A stretch of 7,140 nucleotides of DNA from Spirochaetia bacterium (GTDB taxonomy: Bacteria > Spirochaetota > Spirochaetia > DTKZ01), in NCBI GenBank assembly GCA_031270615.1, contig JAISXE010000110.1, forward strand, positions 1 through 7,140. Reading direction: 5' to 3'. Made by a program: the position numbers and the translations under genes. Under the pieces are notes generated by a model, which ran no database searches, was not told the origin of the DNA, and saw nothing but the letters and a program-made list of their open reading frames with translations. This document shows positions 1 to 6,363 of this stretch, one piece after another. The stretch's first letter is position 1, and the number at the start of each line of letters is the position of its first letter.

Positions 1-82
1 GCGGAAATCCCGCAAGCCCCGCAGGGGCTGAGGAATTGCAGCGGAAAGCCCGGTTTTTGGCGCGGGAGCGCCAAAAAGGCGC
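1..82. repeat. GC-rich palindromic repeat cluster at left edge
   Basis: Several inverted repeats are packed together. AGCCCC (15-20) pairs with GGGGCT (24-29). TTTTTGGCGC (54-63) pairs perfectly with GCGCCAAAAA (68-77) around a GGGA loop. GCGCC (68-72) can instead pair with GGCGC (78-82), giving two mutually exclusive hairpins. A near-direct repeat, GCGGAAATCCCG (1-12) and GCGGAAAGCCCG (41-52), spaces the cluster by 40 bases. The cluster abuts the last recognisable PIN codons. It looks like an intergenic dispersed-repeat family member rather than a terminator, since no T-run follows the hairpins in either direction. The element probably continues outside the window. Confidence 0.55.
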
Positions 83-318
83 ACATCTTTTTCTTAACTT
101 GTTGACAGTGGTTTAGAAAAGCATCTTTCCTGTCTGAAAATGGGTTAAATGATATTTCATAATCCATCATAAAAGACCATGCTAGTTGAAAGGTATCTTT
201 TAGTATCTCATTCTGGATAAATACCTTTGCCTGGGCTTCAAGATGAACATTGAGATTTGCCTGATCATCATACGGTCTATTAAAACAGCAATTATCCAGA
301 TATATTCTATATTTTCAT
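1..318 (-). pseudogene. PIN-domain protein remnant (frameshifted start, 3' end lost in repeat)
   Basis: Seen: from 308 leftward to the window edge the minus strand has 102 codons without a stop, beginning RIYLDNCCFNRPYDDQ and continuing through a WSFMMDYE stretch to HCQQVKK near 90. This is the N-terminal pattern of PIN-domain (VapC-like) nucleases: an IYLDN strand carrying the first catalytic Asp, then a helical region ending in an acidic residue. An ATG at 316-318 has a plausible Shine-Dalgarno (AAAGGG) before it, but its frame reads Met-Lys-Ile-stop. Removing one base around 309 would join it to the PIN frame as MKIRIYLDNC. After about codon 73 the reading enters the GC-rich palindromes at 1-82 and no longer looks like a PIN domain, so the C-terminal acidic residues are absent. 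The AT-rich composition contrasts with the GC-rich neighbours, suggesting horizontal gain. Inference: a decayed toxin or orphan PIN gene. The alternative is an assembly error at the start. Confidence 0.6.
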
Positions 319-497
319 AAACAGCCCTTTATATATATACCATAATTATCTCATTACGCAATATATGTGGGGAAAATAGAGATTGGCGGGCACAGGGACA
401 AAGTGCTGGCCTTGAACAAAGGACAGGGATTGCCGTCCATGCCTATGCGCGGTTCCGCCAGGAAGGCTGTTTTTTTCCCGATGAAGATCACCCCCTG

Positions 498-1460
498 TCA
501 CAGGCCCTGGTATAAAAGCCACTTCGAGACGAGGGCCGCGCAGTTTATCAGGCCAAGGGCTTGCGCGGCAGCCAGCAGGAGGAAAATCCCGCAGCAGAGT
601 CCCGCGCATAGGGAGAGCTGTTTTCCCCTGAAACGGCGCCAGGCAGGGGGAAGCACGGCGGCAAGGAAAAATACCGCCGCGGGAATAAAACGCGACAAGA
701 AGCTTTCGCGCCCCGCCCACGCGGCAAGGGCGTACCCGTTTTTCAGGAAAAAGGCATTCATGAAAGCGAGGCGGCCCAGAAAAACAAGGACGCCCATGAG
801 GACGAGAAACAGGCCGCTGAACGTCCGCGCGGCCGGAACCAGGGTTTTGAGCGCCGCAAAACGCGCCTTGAAATTGTCAAAGAAAAGGGCGGCCGCCAGA
901 AACGGCAGGCCCAGGCCTGCGGAGTAAAGGGCCAGATACAGGGCCGCCCGTCCCGGCTGGGCGCTCCCGCCGGCCAGAAGCAGGATGCTGCCCAAAATCG
1001 GGCCGATGCAGGGACTCCAGCCCGCGCCGAAAGCCGTCCCGACAAGAAAAGCGCCCACGGCCCCCCTGGGGCGGCGCGCCGCGTGAAAACGTTTTTCGTA
1101 ATTCAGGAAGGGCAAAAAACCGAACAGGATGTTCAAGCCCAAAATAACAATGAGTATCCCCGCGGCCATGTTTATCACGCGGTTTACTCCCCCAAGGAGG
1201 AAGCCCGCGCCGGCAAACAGAATTCCCAGAACAACGAAAACGCAGGAAAATCCCGCCACAAAACCCGCCGCGGCCACAAAGAAACGGCGGGCGGGGGGCC
1301 GCCGGGTTTCTTCCCGCGCCGCGTCCGGGGCATCCCCGCTTTCCGGGACCAGCCCGCCGAGCACGCTCAGGAAAGAGGGTATCAGGGGCAGGACGCAGGG
1401 CGACAGAAAGGAAAAAAGGCCCGCGGCGAAAGCGGCGAAAGCCGAAAGTTCAACGCCCAT
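498..1460 (-). CDS. ccdA: CcdA-type membrane thiol:disulfide electron carrier
   Basis: A polytopic inner-membrane protein of 320 residues from the ATG at 1460. CcdA/DsbD-beta proteins take electrons from cytoplasmic thioredoxin and pass them to extracytoplasmic thioredoxin-like proteins through a pair of membrane cysteines. Both are present: Cys22 in LSPCVLPLIPSFLSVLGG (first membrane segment) and Cys151 in GAGWSPCIGPILGSI (about the fourth). Roughly six family segments are followed by two further hydrophobic stretches (about 255-273 and 281-301), so the protein is longer than the usual CcdA of about 220-250 residues. The start overlaps the 3' end of the tlpA-like gene by 11 bases and has no clear Shine-Dalgarno, which fits translational coupling. 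A TTG six bases upstream could also serve as start. The overlap supports the exported thioredoxin as partner. A role in cytochrome c maturation specifically cannot be told from this window. Confidence 0.9.
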   Translation of the reverse strand: MGVELSAFAAFAAGLFSFLSPCVLPLIPSFLSVLGGLVPESGDAPDAAREETRRPPARRFFVAAAGFVAGFSCVFVVLGILFAGAGFLLGGVNRVINMAAGILIVILGLNILFGFLPFLNYEKRFHAARRPRGAVGAFLVGTAFGAGWSPCIGPILGSILLLAGGSAQPGRAALYLALYSAGLGLPFLAAALFFDNFKARFAALKTLVPAARTFSGLFLVLMGVLVFLGRLAFMNAFFLKNGYALAAWAGRESFLSRFIPAAVFFLAAVLPPAWRRFRGKQLSLCAGLCCGIFLLLAAAQALGLINCAALVSKWLLYQGL

Positions 1461-2016
1461 TGGCAAGCAGGGCGCGGAAGGCGTTTAGCATTTCCTGTGA
1501 ATACCATTGCCGCCCGCCCACAGCCGCGGCGATGATCCTGCCGTCCCTGCCGATGATGTAGGTCGTGGGGATGCCGCGGATGCCGTACTTCGTGGCGGCA
1601 TCGCCGTTGTAATCAAGTACCACGGGAAACGTGAGTTTGAACTCATTCATAAAAGTTTTGACCGCCTCTTCGTCCTCCCGGATGTTCACGGTGAGAAATT
1701 CAAGGCCCTCGTTTTTGAATCTCTGGTAGAGTTTTTCCATGTCCGGCATCTCCGCCCGGCAAGGCGGGCACCAGGTTGCCCAGAAATTCAGGAATACTAT
1801 TTTCCCCTTCAAGGCGCTCAAGGTTTGCGTCTTCCCGCCTAGAAGGGGCAGCGAAAAATCGGAAATGGGGAAACTGGTGTCCAGAACCTGTACCTGGGCC
1901 TTCGCGAAAGCCCGGGAGATTTCCGGGGGGACGGCCTGCCCTTCTGGAGGCGCGGCAAACAGGGCCGCCGGAACGGCGACACACAGGATCGCGGCAAGGC
2001 ATCGCATCTTCTTCAT
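1450..2016 (-). CDS. TlpA/ResA-like exported thioredoxin
   Basis: A 188-residue protein with an N-terminal export signal (MKKM, then a hydrophobic stretch to about residue 22, with an Ala-rich cleavage region) followed by a thioredoxin fold of the TlpA/AhpC-TSA type. The active site is FWATWCPPCRAEMP, with Cys83 and Cys86. The cis-proline loop is GIPTTYII (Pro150), and DFSLPLLGG plus GKIVFLNFWA form the expected strands before the active site. Such proteins reduce disulfides or cytochrome c apoprotein cysteines in the periplasm. The start is fixed by a strong Shine-Dalgarno, AGGAGG at 2023-2028 (reverse strand), seven bases before the ATG. The gene lies 18 bases after the CPBP gene and overlaps the CcdA gene, the likely source of its electrons. 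The signal peptide has a cysteine at residue 12 but no good lipobox, so a soluble periplasmic form is more likely than a lipoprotein. Confidence 0.92.
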   Translation of the reverse strand: MKKMRCLAAILCVAVPAALFAAPPEGQAVPPEISRAFAKAQVQVLDTSFPISDFSLPLLGGKTQTLSALKGKIVFLNFWATWCPPCRAEMPDMEKLYQRFKNEGLEFLTVNIREDEEAVKTFMNEFKLTFPVVLDYNGDAATKYGIRGIPTTYIIGRDGRIIAAAVGGRQWYSQEMLNAFRALLANGR

Positions 2017-2034
2017 AATCTTCCTCCTTAACCC

Positions 2035-2784
2035 TTAGGGCGGGGAAAAAAACTGCGGGTATTCCACAAGATACCGCGAGAAATCAATCCCGCTCACCAG
2101 CAAAACGCAGAAGTTGTAAAGTCCGTGGGCCAGGGCGGGAACATTGACGTTCTTCGCGATACGGAATACTCCCGTAAAATATACGCCCAAAAGGCAGGCC
2201 GCGGCAAACCCCGCCGTCCCCTGGTAGAAATGCCCTGAGCCGAAAAGGAGGACTGGAAGGAAAACCGCGAAGGGGAAGGGCATGCCGAGGCGGAAAAATT
2301 CCACCGGCAGGTAGGCCCGGTAGAACAGTTCCTCGTTATAGCCCGTTACCATGCAGACCAAAAACAGGACGGGGAGCAGCAGGTAATTCGTGTACGACCA
2401 GCGGAAAGGCGGCAGCGCGGAGGAAAACGCCTCTTCCGGCAGATGTTGGATGGCAAAGTACAGGGCCAGGGCGGCAAGGAACAGGAGGGGGAAAACCAGT
2501 ATCCAGGACAGCAGCCCGAAAAGGATATCCCGGCCCCTGGGCTTTTTGATGCCGTAATCGGCAAGGGACCGCCCCCCTATGTGCGTCACAAGGTAAAAAA
2601 CCAGGCCCGCCTCGGCAAGGCCCGTAACGAGGATGAAGGCCAGAAAATCGGGCCGGTTGAATTCGGTTCCGGCAAGCCGGGGCGGCATGATAATGCCGGG
2701 CAGATAGAACAGGGAAAGGGTAAGAGCCAACTCTTTACAGGAGAGGAGTTTCCCGTTAAAATTACTCAAGCTCATGAAAAGCAT
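2035..2784 (-). CDS. CPBP-family intramembrane metalloprotease-like protein
   Basis: About 249 residues with several membrane segments. The three motifs of the CPBP (CaaX protease / bacteriocin-processing, Abi) family appear in order in the second half: EELFYRAYL (EExxxR-type), FGSGHFYQG (Phe and His of motif 2) and HGLYNF (His and Asn of motif 3). Family members are intramembrane proteases or immunity and scaffold proteins; the substrate here is unknown. The frame stays open to 3324, but that extension reads antisense through the PilZ gene and is not membrane-like, so I start at the ATG at 2784. A second ATG at 2775 is equally possible, and neither has a clear Shine-Dalgarno. A TATAATG sequence overlaps the first ATG and could instead be a -10 box giving a near-leaderless message from 2775. 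The gene ends 18 bases before the tlpA-like gene, so it is probably the first gene of that operon. Confidence 0.85.
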   Translation of the reverse strand: MLFMSLSNFNGKLLSCKELALTLSLFYLPGIIMPPRLAGTEFNRPDFLAFILVTGLAEAGLVFYLVTHIGGRSLADYGIKKPRGRDILFGLLSWILVFPLLFLAALALYFAIQHLPEEAFSSALPPFRWSYTNYLLLPVLFLVCMVTGYNEELFYRAYLPVEFFRLGMPFPFAVFLPVLLFGSGHFYQGTAGFAAACLLGVYFTGVFRIAKNVNVPALAHGLYNFCVLLVSGIDFSRYLVEYPQFFSPP

Positions 2785-2826
2785 TATAGGAACAATGCCG
2801 GGCAAAGGTATAGTAGGGCGCGCGCG

Positions 2827-3972
2827 ATGATTGCTGTTTTGGCGATACTCGGCTGCGCCGTTGCCTTTCTTATGGTCCTGGCGGCAAAAAGCGGACTGGG
2901 TTTCCCCTGGGTCGAGTTTTATGTGCGCGGCAAGGAATCCGGTTTCAAATTCGCCGAAATCAACGTCCTGCGGAAAGTGGCCGTGGAAAGCCGCATGAAG
3001 GACGCCGCGGCCCTCTACTGGTCGCAGCGCCAACTGGACCGCTGCATCGCGGGGGCAATCACCCGCAGCCGCGCGCAGGGCAGCATGGACTCCCCGGCAA
3101 CAATCAGCTTCCTGCAAAGGCTTTTCGATTTCCGCAAACGGGTCGCCTTTAACCAGCCGAAATACCGCACGGGCCTGCGCTCGTCCCGGAGCATGGAAAA
3201 GGGGCAGAAGGTCCGCATCCCCCTTCCGGGCATAGGGGTTTTTGAAAGCACGGTCGTCGAAAACATCCGCCACCACATTTCCCTTGACTACCCAAAGGGG
3301 GCAAAACGGCTCCCCCCCGGTCATTCATGGAAGAACCTGAAAATCGATGTCTTTTTCTGGCGGGCCGAGGACGCCGAATACTATTTTGAAACCAAAGTCC
3401 TGGCGGACGACTACGACAAAAAAGGCCCTACCCTCTCCATCGCCCATTCGGACAACCTGATCCGGGCGCAAAAACGCGGCTCCGTGCGCCTCGCCGTGGC
3501 GCTCCCCGTCAGCCTGTACCCCCTGCGCGGCATCGAGGCGGCGGACGAGTTTATCGAAACCCGGCGGGGCTACCGGGGCAGGATGATCGACCTGTCCGAA
3601 GACGGCTTCGCGGTACGGGTCGGCGGCAAGGCCAGGGCCGGCCTGCCGATAAAAATCCAGCTTGACATAGACGAGGAGTTTATCGTCATGTGCGGCGTGG
3701 TCAAAACTGTCAATTACAACAAAAAAGCAAACCAATCCGTCCTGCACGCCCAGGCCTCGAAACCATCGGCCAGAATGAAAATCGCGATCCTGACCCAGGT
3801 ATACGGCATTTTTTCCCGCAGGCCGGAAATAAGCGCCGCGGAAGACGTTGCCGGGGTGGAAGCGAAACCCGTGGAGGAGGCCGAAGCAGCGGAAACAGCG
3901 GAAAATTCCGCCGGAGAGGGCGGCCTTTTCTGGGATATGGCCCCTGACGGGGAAAAACCGCAAAAAAATTAA
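2827..3972 (+). CDS. Membrane-anchored PilZ-domain c-di-GMP receptor
   Basis: A 381-residue protein. Residues 1-22 form a single hydrophobic anchor. A charged, probably helical stretch follows (about 30-115), then a beta-rich YcgR-like N-terminal module (about 123-205, from GQKVRIPLPGIGVFEST), then a PilZ domain (about 210-325). Both c-di-GMP-binding motifs are intact: RAQKR (RxxxR, residues 213-217) and DLSEDG (DxSxxG, 255-260). The 37 residues between them are a longer linker than usual. The C-terminal tail is rich in Glu and Ala and looks disordered. PilZ proteins of this layout tune flagellar motility, chemotaxis or attachment in response to c-di-GMP. The frame is open upstream to 2443, but that part is antisense to the CPBP gene. 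The ATG at 2827 begins exactly at the membrane anchor, with only a weak AGGG ribosome site. The gene is divergent from the CPBP operon, 42 bases away, and followed 77 bases later by comEC. Confidence 0.85.
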   Translation: MIAVLAILGCAVAFLMVLAAKSGLGFPWVEFYVRGKESGFKFAEINVLRKVAVESRMKDAAALYWSQRQLDRCIAGAITRSRAQGSMDSPATISFLQRLFDFRKRVAFNQPKYRTGLRSSRSMEKGQKVRIPLPGIGVFESTVVENIRHHISLDYPKGAKRLPPGHSWKNLKIDVFFWRAEDAEYYFETKVLADDYDKKGPTLSIAHSDNLIRAQKRGSVRLAVALPVSLYPLRGIEAADEFIETRRGYRGRMIDLSEDGFAVRVGGKARAGLPIKIQLDIDEEFIVMCGVVKTVNYNKKANQSVLHAQASKPSARMKIAILTQVYGIFSRRPEISAAEDVAGVEAKPVEEAEAAETAENSAGEGGLFWDMAPDGEKPQKN

Positions 3973-4049
3973 AAAAAAGCACTCTTTTTCGCGGATTTAT
4001 TCAAGCAAACCGATCTTTTTCGCTGTTATAAATAAGTGGAAGGTGAAAA

Positions 4050-5444
4050 ATGAAAATTCCGCTTGTATCTGCCGCGCTGGGCATGGCAGTGTCGTATTAC
4101 CTGTGTTCCCTGGGGGCATTGCCCTTTCCGGCGGAAATCCCCTGCCTGGTTTGCGCCCTCGTTGTGGCCTCAGCGGCCATTGCCCTCACGTCCGTCCCCT
4201 TACGCCGCAGGGAGGGCTTTTCCCCGCGCGTTCTTGCCCTCTGCGCGGCGCTGGGCCTCTTTGCCGGCGTCCTGGTAAGCCGCCACGGCTTGATCCGCCA
4301 GGATTCCGCCTATTTCGGGTTTCCGGCGGACAAGCCCGCGCGCTTCGAGGCGCTCGTGCGGGGCGACTCCCGTTTCAGCAAAAACGATACCCTGTTCGCG
4401 CCGCTGCACATCACCAGGGTCTGGGACGCCTTGGGCAACCGCGCGCAGGCCTCGGCCGATGTCCTGGCCGTCTTCGGCGCGGAGGCGGCCCGTGGGAAAC
4501 GCTTCTTCCGGGGGGAAACCCTCATCCTGAAGGGGGAGCTTTCCGAGGGGGACGGGGACGGCCCCTTCCTTTTTGTCCGGGAAACCCTCCCTGGCGGAAG
4601 CGCCCCGGCGCTTGCCGCCCACAGAAAAAACCTTTTGCTCGCAATCGAAGCGCGCATCACCGCCTTCCAAAACCGCCCCTTCCGCAGCGCCTGGCCGGGC
4701 CTGTTCGCGGCCCTTCTTTTGGGCAACCAGGAATACCTCGGCACAGGAATCGCGGACCGCTTCCGGGAAGCCGGGGCCGTCCATGTCCTTGCCCTCTCCG
4801 GCATGCACCTGGGACTGCTGGCCCTGCTCGCCCGGCTTTGCCTGAAACCCCTGGCACCTGGCCGAGTCGCGGACGGCATCGTCCTCGCGCTGGTCCTGGC
4901 CTATCTGTGGCTCGCGGGTCCCCTGCCCTCCCTGCTGCGGGCCGCCTTCATGTTCGCCGGTTACACCCTGCTCGCGATGTTTGACCTTAGGCCCGGCCCG
5001 CTCTGCCTGCTGGCCCTCTCCTTTATCGTATCGGCCCTGTTTTTCCCCCAGGACCTCCAAAGCCTTTCCTTTATCCTGTCCTACCTCGCCATGCTCGGCA
5101 TCCTGATCCTGACCAAACCCATAAACCGTTTCTGCTGCCGCTGGCTGCCGCACATCATCTCCCTGCCCCTCTCCGTCTCGCTCGCGGCCCAAGCAGCGGT
5201 GTCCCCGGTCCTCCTCGCGGTTTTCGGCATCCTCTCCCCCGGCGGCATCCCCGCCTCGCTCGGCCTGGGGCCGCTCCTTACCGCGTTCATGTGGACAGGA
5301 ATCCTTGCCTGCATCCTCGGCGTCCTGCCCGCGCCCGCCTCATACCCCCTGTCCTGGCTTTTCAGCCTCGCGATGAAATACCTCTACGCCGCCATAGTTT
5401 TTCTCGTGGAGCTGTGCTCCCGGATTCCGCCCTTCCGTTTATGA
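4050..5444 (+). CDS. comEC: ComEC/Rec2-family DNA-uptake channel, without beta-lactamase-like domain
   Basis: A 464-residue polytopic membrane protein. The N-terminal part has two or three membrane segments, then a soluble OB-like (DUF4131-type) region (about 95-185). The Competence domain follows: LLLGNQEYL (222-230), AGAVHVLALSGMHLG (241-255, the family signature), PSLLRAAFM (293-301) and LQSLSFILSYLAMLGI (336-351), plus further helices. ComEC proteins form the inner-membrane channel for single-stranded DNA in natural transformation. Many also carry a C-terminal metallo-beta-lactamase-like domain; this one stops after the membrane domain, giving about 460 rather than 700-800 residues. The start is supported by GGAAGG at 4038-4043, six bases before the ATG. 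Whether the organism is transformable cannot be judged from this gene alone. Confidence 0.9.
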   Translation: MKIPLVSAALGMAVSYYLCSLGALPFPAEIPCLVCALVVASAAIALTSVPLRRREGFSPRVLALCAALGLFAGVLVSRHGLIRQDSAYFGFPADKPARFEALVRGDSRFSKNDTLFAPLHITRVWDALGNRAQASADVLAVFGAEAARGKRFFRGETLILKGELSEGDGDGPFLFVRETLPGGSAPALAAHRKNLLLAIEARITAFQNRPFRSAWPGLFAALLLGNQEYLGTGIADRFREAGAVHVLALSGMHLGLLALLARLCLKPLAPGRVADGIVLALVLAYLWLAGPLPSLLRAAFMFAGYTLLAMFDLRPGPLCLLALSFIVSALFFPQDLQSLSFILSYLAMLGILILTKPINRFCCRWLPHIISLPLSVSLAAQAAVSPVLLAVFGILSPGGIPASLGLGPLLTAFMWTGILACILGVLPAPASYPLSWLFSLAMKYLYAAIVFLVELCSRIPPFRL

Positions 5445-5489
5445 AGCGCCCCAGGGGTGAATTCCTGGTTGCCGGCCGCAGGCGCTTCA
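5442..5489. repeat. Imperfect stem-loop between comEC and the NifX-like gene
   Basis: TGAAGCGCC (5442-5450, beginning at the comEC stop codon) is a perfect inverted repeat of GGCGCTTCA (5481-5489). A second hairpin lies inside it, CCAGG (5451-5455) with CCTGG (5464-5468). No T-run follows, so it is at best a weak or factor-dependent terminator or a mRNA-processing/stability structure between the two genes. Confidence 0.35.
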
Positions 5490-5520
5490 CCTTCAACCCG
5501 TTTCCGCGCTATGATGCGGC

Positions 5521-5898
5521 ATGGGGATTTACCTGGAGGACGCGGGGCGGGAAGGCCCCCTGCTTTTCGCCGTGGCTACCAAAGACGGCAGCCTTGTTGA
5601 CCAGCACTTTGGCCACGCCACCGCGTTTGCCATCTACGAATACGAGCGCGGCGCGGTGCGCTTCCTGGAAAACCGCCCCGTGCCACAATACTGCGCGCCG
5701 GAGGCGCGCGAGGATTCGGGCAAAATCGCGCTCATCATCAAGGCGATAGGCGGCTGCGCGGGCGTTATTTCCCTGCGTATCGGCGCGCCGCCGCGCATGG
5801 CGCTGGAAAAGCAGGGCATAAAAACCTTCATGATGTACGAGCGCGTGGAGGACGCGGTGCGCCTCGCCGGGGAGAGCATCCTGGGCAAAAGCGGATGA
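5521..5898 (+). CDS. Stand-alone NifB-C/NifX-type dinitrogenase cofactor-binding domain protein
   Basis: A 125-residue protein consisting of one domain of the dinitrogenase iron-molybdenum cofactor family (NifX/NafY/NifB C-terminus). Motifs in order: FAVATKDGSLVDQHFGHA (16-33), FAIYE (36-40), NRPVPQYC (51-58, Cys58), then GGCAGVISLRIG (77-88, Cys79) and ALEKQGIKTF (94-103). The NRPVPQYC segment and the C-A-V/G-I...RIG segment resemble the NifB C-terminal domain more than the shorter archaeal MTH1175-like proteins. Family members bind FeMo-co or its NifB-co precursor; in non-fixers the role is unknown. No other nif gene is in the window. An in-frame TGA at 5512-5514 bounds the frame, so the ATG at 5521 is the first possible start, though without a clear Shine-Dalgarno. 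It lies 76 bases after comEC on the same strand. Confidence 0.8.
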   Translation: MGIYLEDAGREGPLLFAVATKDGSLVDQHFGHATAFAIYEYERGAVRFLENRPVPQYCAPEAREDSGKIALIIKAIGGCAGVISLRIGAPPRMALEKQGIKTFMMYERVEDAVRLAGESILGKSG

Positions 5899-5922
5899 AA
5901 CACCAGGAGCGGCGTGAAGGCG

Positions 5923-6005
5923 GGAACCGGGGGTTCCGGGGGCTGGCCCCCGGCGAAGGGGGGGCCGCGCAACCGTGTGCGCGGCAGGGGGAAGGCTTTC
6001 CCCCT
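5923..6005. repeat. Run of four GC-rich hairpins (dispersed palindromic repeat candidate)
   Basis: Four inverted repeats follow one another almost without spacer: GGAACC (5923-5928) / GGTTCC (5932-5937); CCGGGGG (5936-5942) / CCCCCGG (5947-5953); GCCGCGCA (5964-5971) / TGCGCGGC (5978-5985) with an ACCGTG loop; and AGGGGGAA (5986-5993) / TTCCCCCT (5998-6005). The cluster sits between the convergent ends of the NifX-like and MNT genes. It could end transcription from either side, but no T-run follows any stem. The modular structure is typical of multicopy intergenic palindromic elements. Confidence 0.6.
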
Positions 6006-6021
6006 TAGATATTCCCGTGGT

Positions 6022-6363
6022 TCAGGCGGGACATACGCGAGCGGTTTTTTTCTGCGGCTGAACAGGGTACAGAAGTTTCCCCGCCCTGTCGATATGGGCG
6101 CGCAGGTCCGGGTTTGAGAGCTTGCTGTAAAGGCAGACGTCAACGCAATAGGGCAGATCCGAATCCTCGAAGTCTCCCGCGATGCGCAGCAAATCCCCAC
6201 GGGTAAACGTGTCGTCTGTTTTAAGGGCGAGGTCGATATCGGAACCGCTGCGGTAAGTCCCTTTGGCACGGCTGCCGTAGAGGATGGCCTGCCTGAGGCC
6301 GGGATATTTCCCGAAAATCGAAGCCAGGGTTGCCAGGCTTCTGTCGGACAAGCCGTACTGCAT
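6022..6363 (-). CDS. mntA: MNT-type nucleotidyltransferase antitoxin (MntA-like)
   Basis: A 113-residue minimal nucleotidyltransferase. The signature GSRAKGTYRSGSDIDLAL (30-47) contains the GSxAxG motif and the two metal-binding aspartates Asp42 and Asp44; the third is probably Asp75 in YCVDV. The domain ends near HIDRAGKLLYP, and the last 13 or so residues (rich in Lys and Gln) look like a non-conserved tail. In studied HEPN/MNT pairs the MNT protein transfers AMP units to a tyrosine of the HEPN ribonuclease and so neutralises it. The gene's ATG overlaps the stop codon of the upstream HEPN gene (TAATG), and a GGGAGGA site lies just before it, so the two are co-transcribed and translationally coupled. 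Confidence 0.88.
   Translation of the reverse strand: MQYGLSDRSLATLASIFGKYPGLRQAILYGSRAKGTYRSGSDIDLALKTDDTFTRGDLLRIAGDFEDSDLPYCVDVCLYSKLSNPDLRAHIDRAGKLLYPVQPQKKTARVCPA

Noticed and set aside
54..77. Perfect T5-GC-stem-A5 hairpin as a terminator
   Set aside because: The T and A runs are on the wrong sides of the stem for an intrinsic terminator in either direction.
2443..2826. N-terminal extension of the PilZ frame back to 2443
   Set aside because: It is antisense to the CPBP gene, low-complexity in Gly, Lys and Gln, and the membrane anchor begins exactly at the ATG at 2827.
2785..3324. N-terminal extension of the CPBP frame up to 3324
   Set aside because: It runs antisense through the PilZ gene, has no membrane character and precedes the natural start of the hydrophobic CPBP protein.
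3325..3963. Long open frame on the minus strand opposite PilZ
   Set aside because: No recognisable domain; a shadow of GC-rich coding DNA whose plus-strand product has clear PilZ motifs.
3974..3989. AAAAAG/CTTTTT hairpin after the PilZ gene as a terminator
   Set aside because: The stem is almost entirely A-T with a four-base loop; too weak to call.
4200..5192. 330-codon minus-strand frame opposite comEC
   Set aside because: Composition rich in Gly, Gln, Arg and Glu with no motif; the plus strand encodes conserved ComEC motifs.
5634..6269. Minus-strand frame spanning the NifX-like gene and the hairpin cluster
   Set aside because: It overlaps real genes on both sides in other frames and reads through palindromic repeats.
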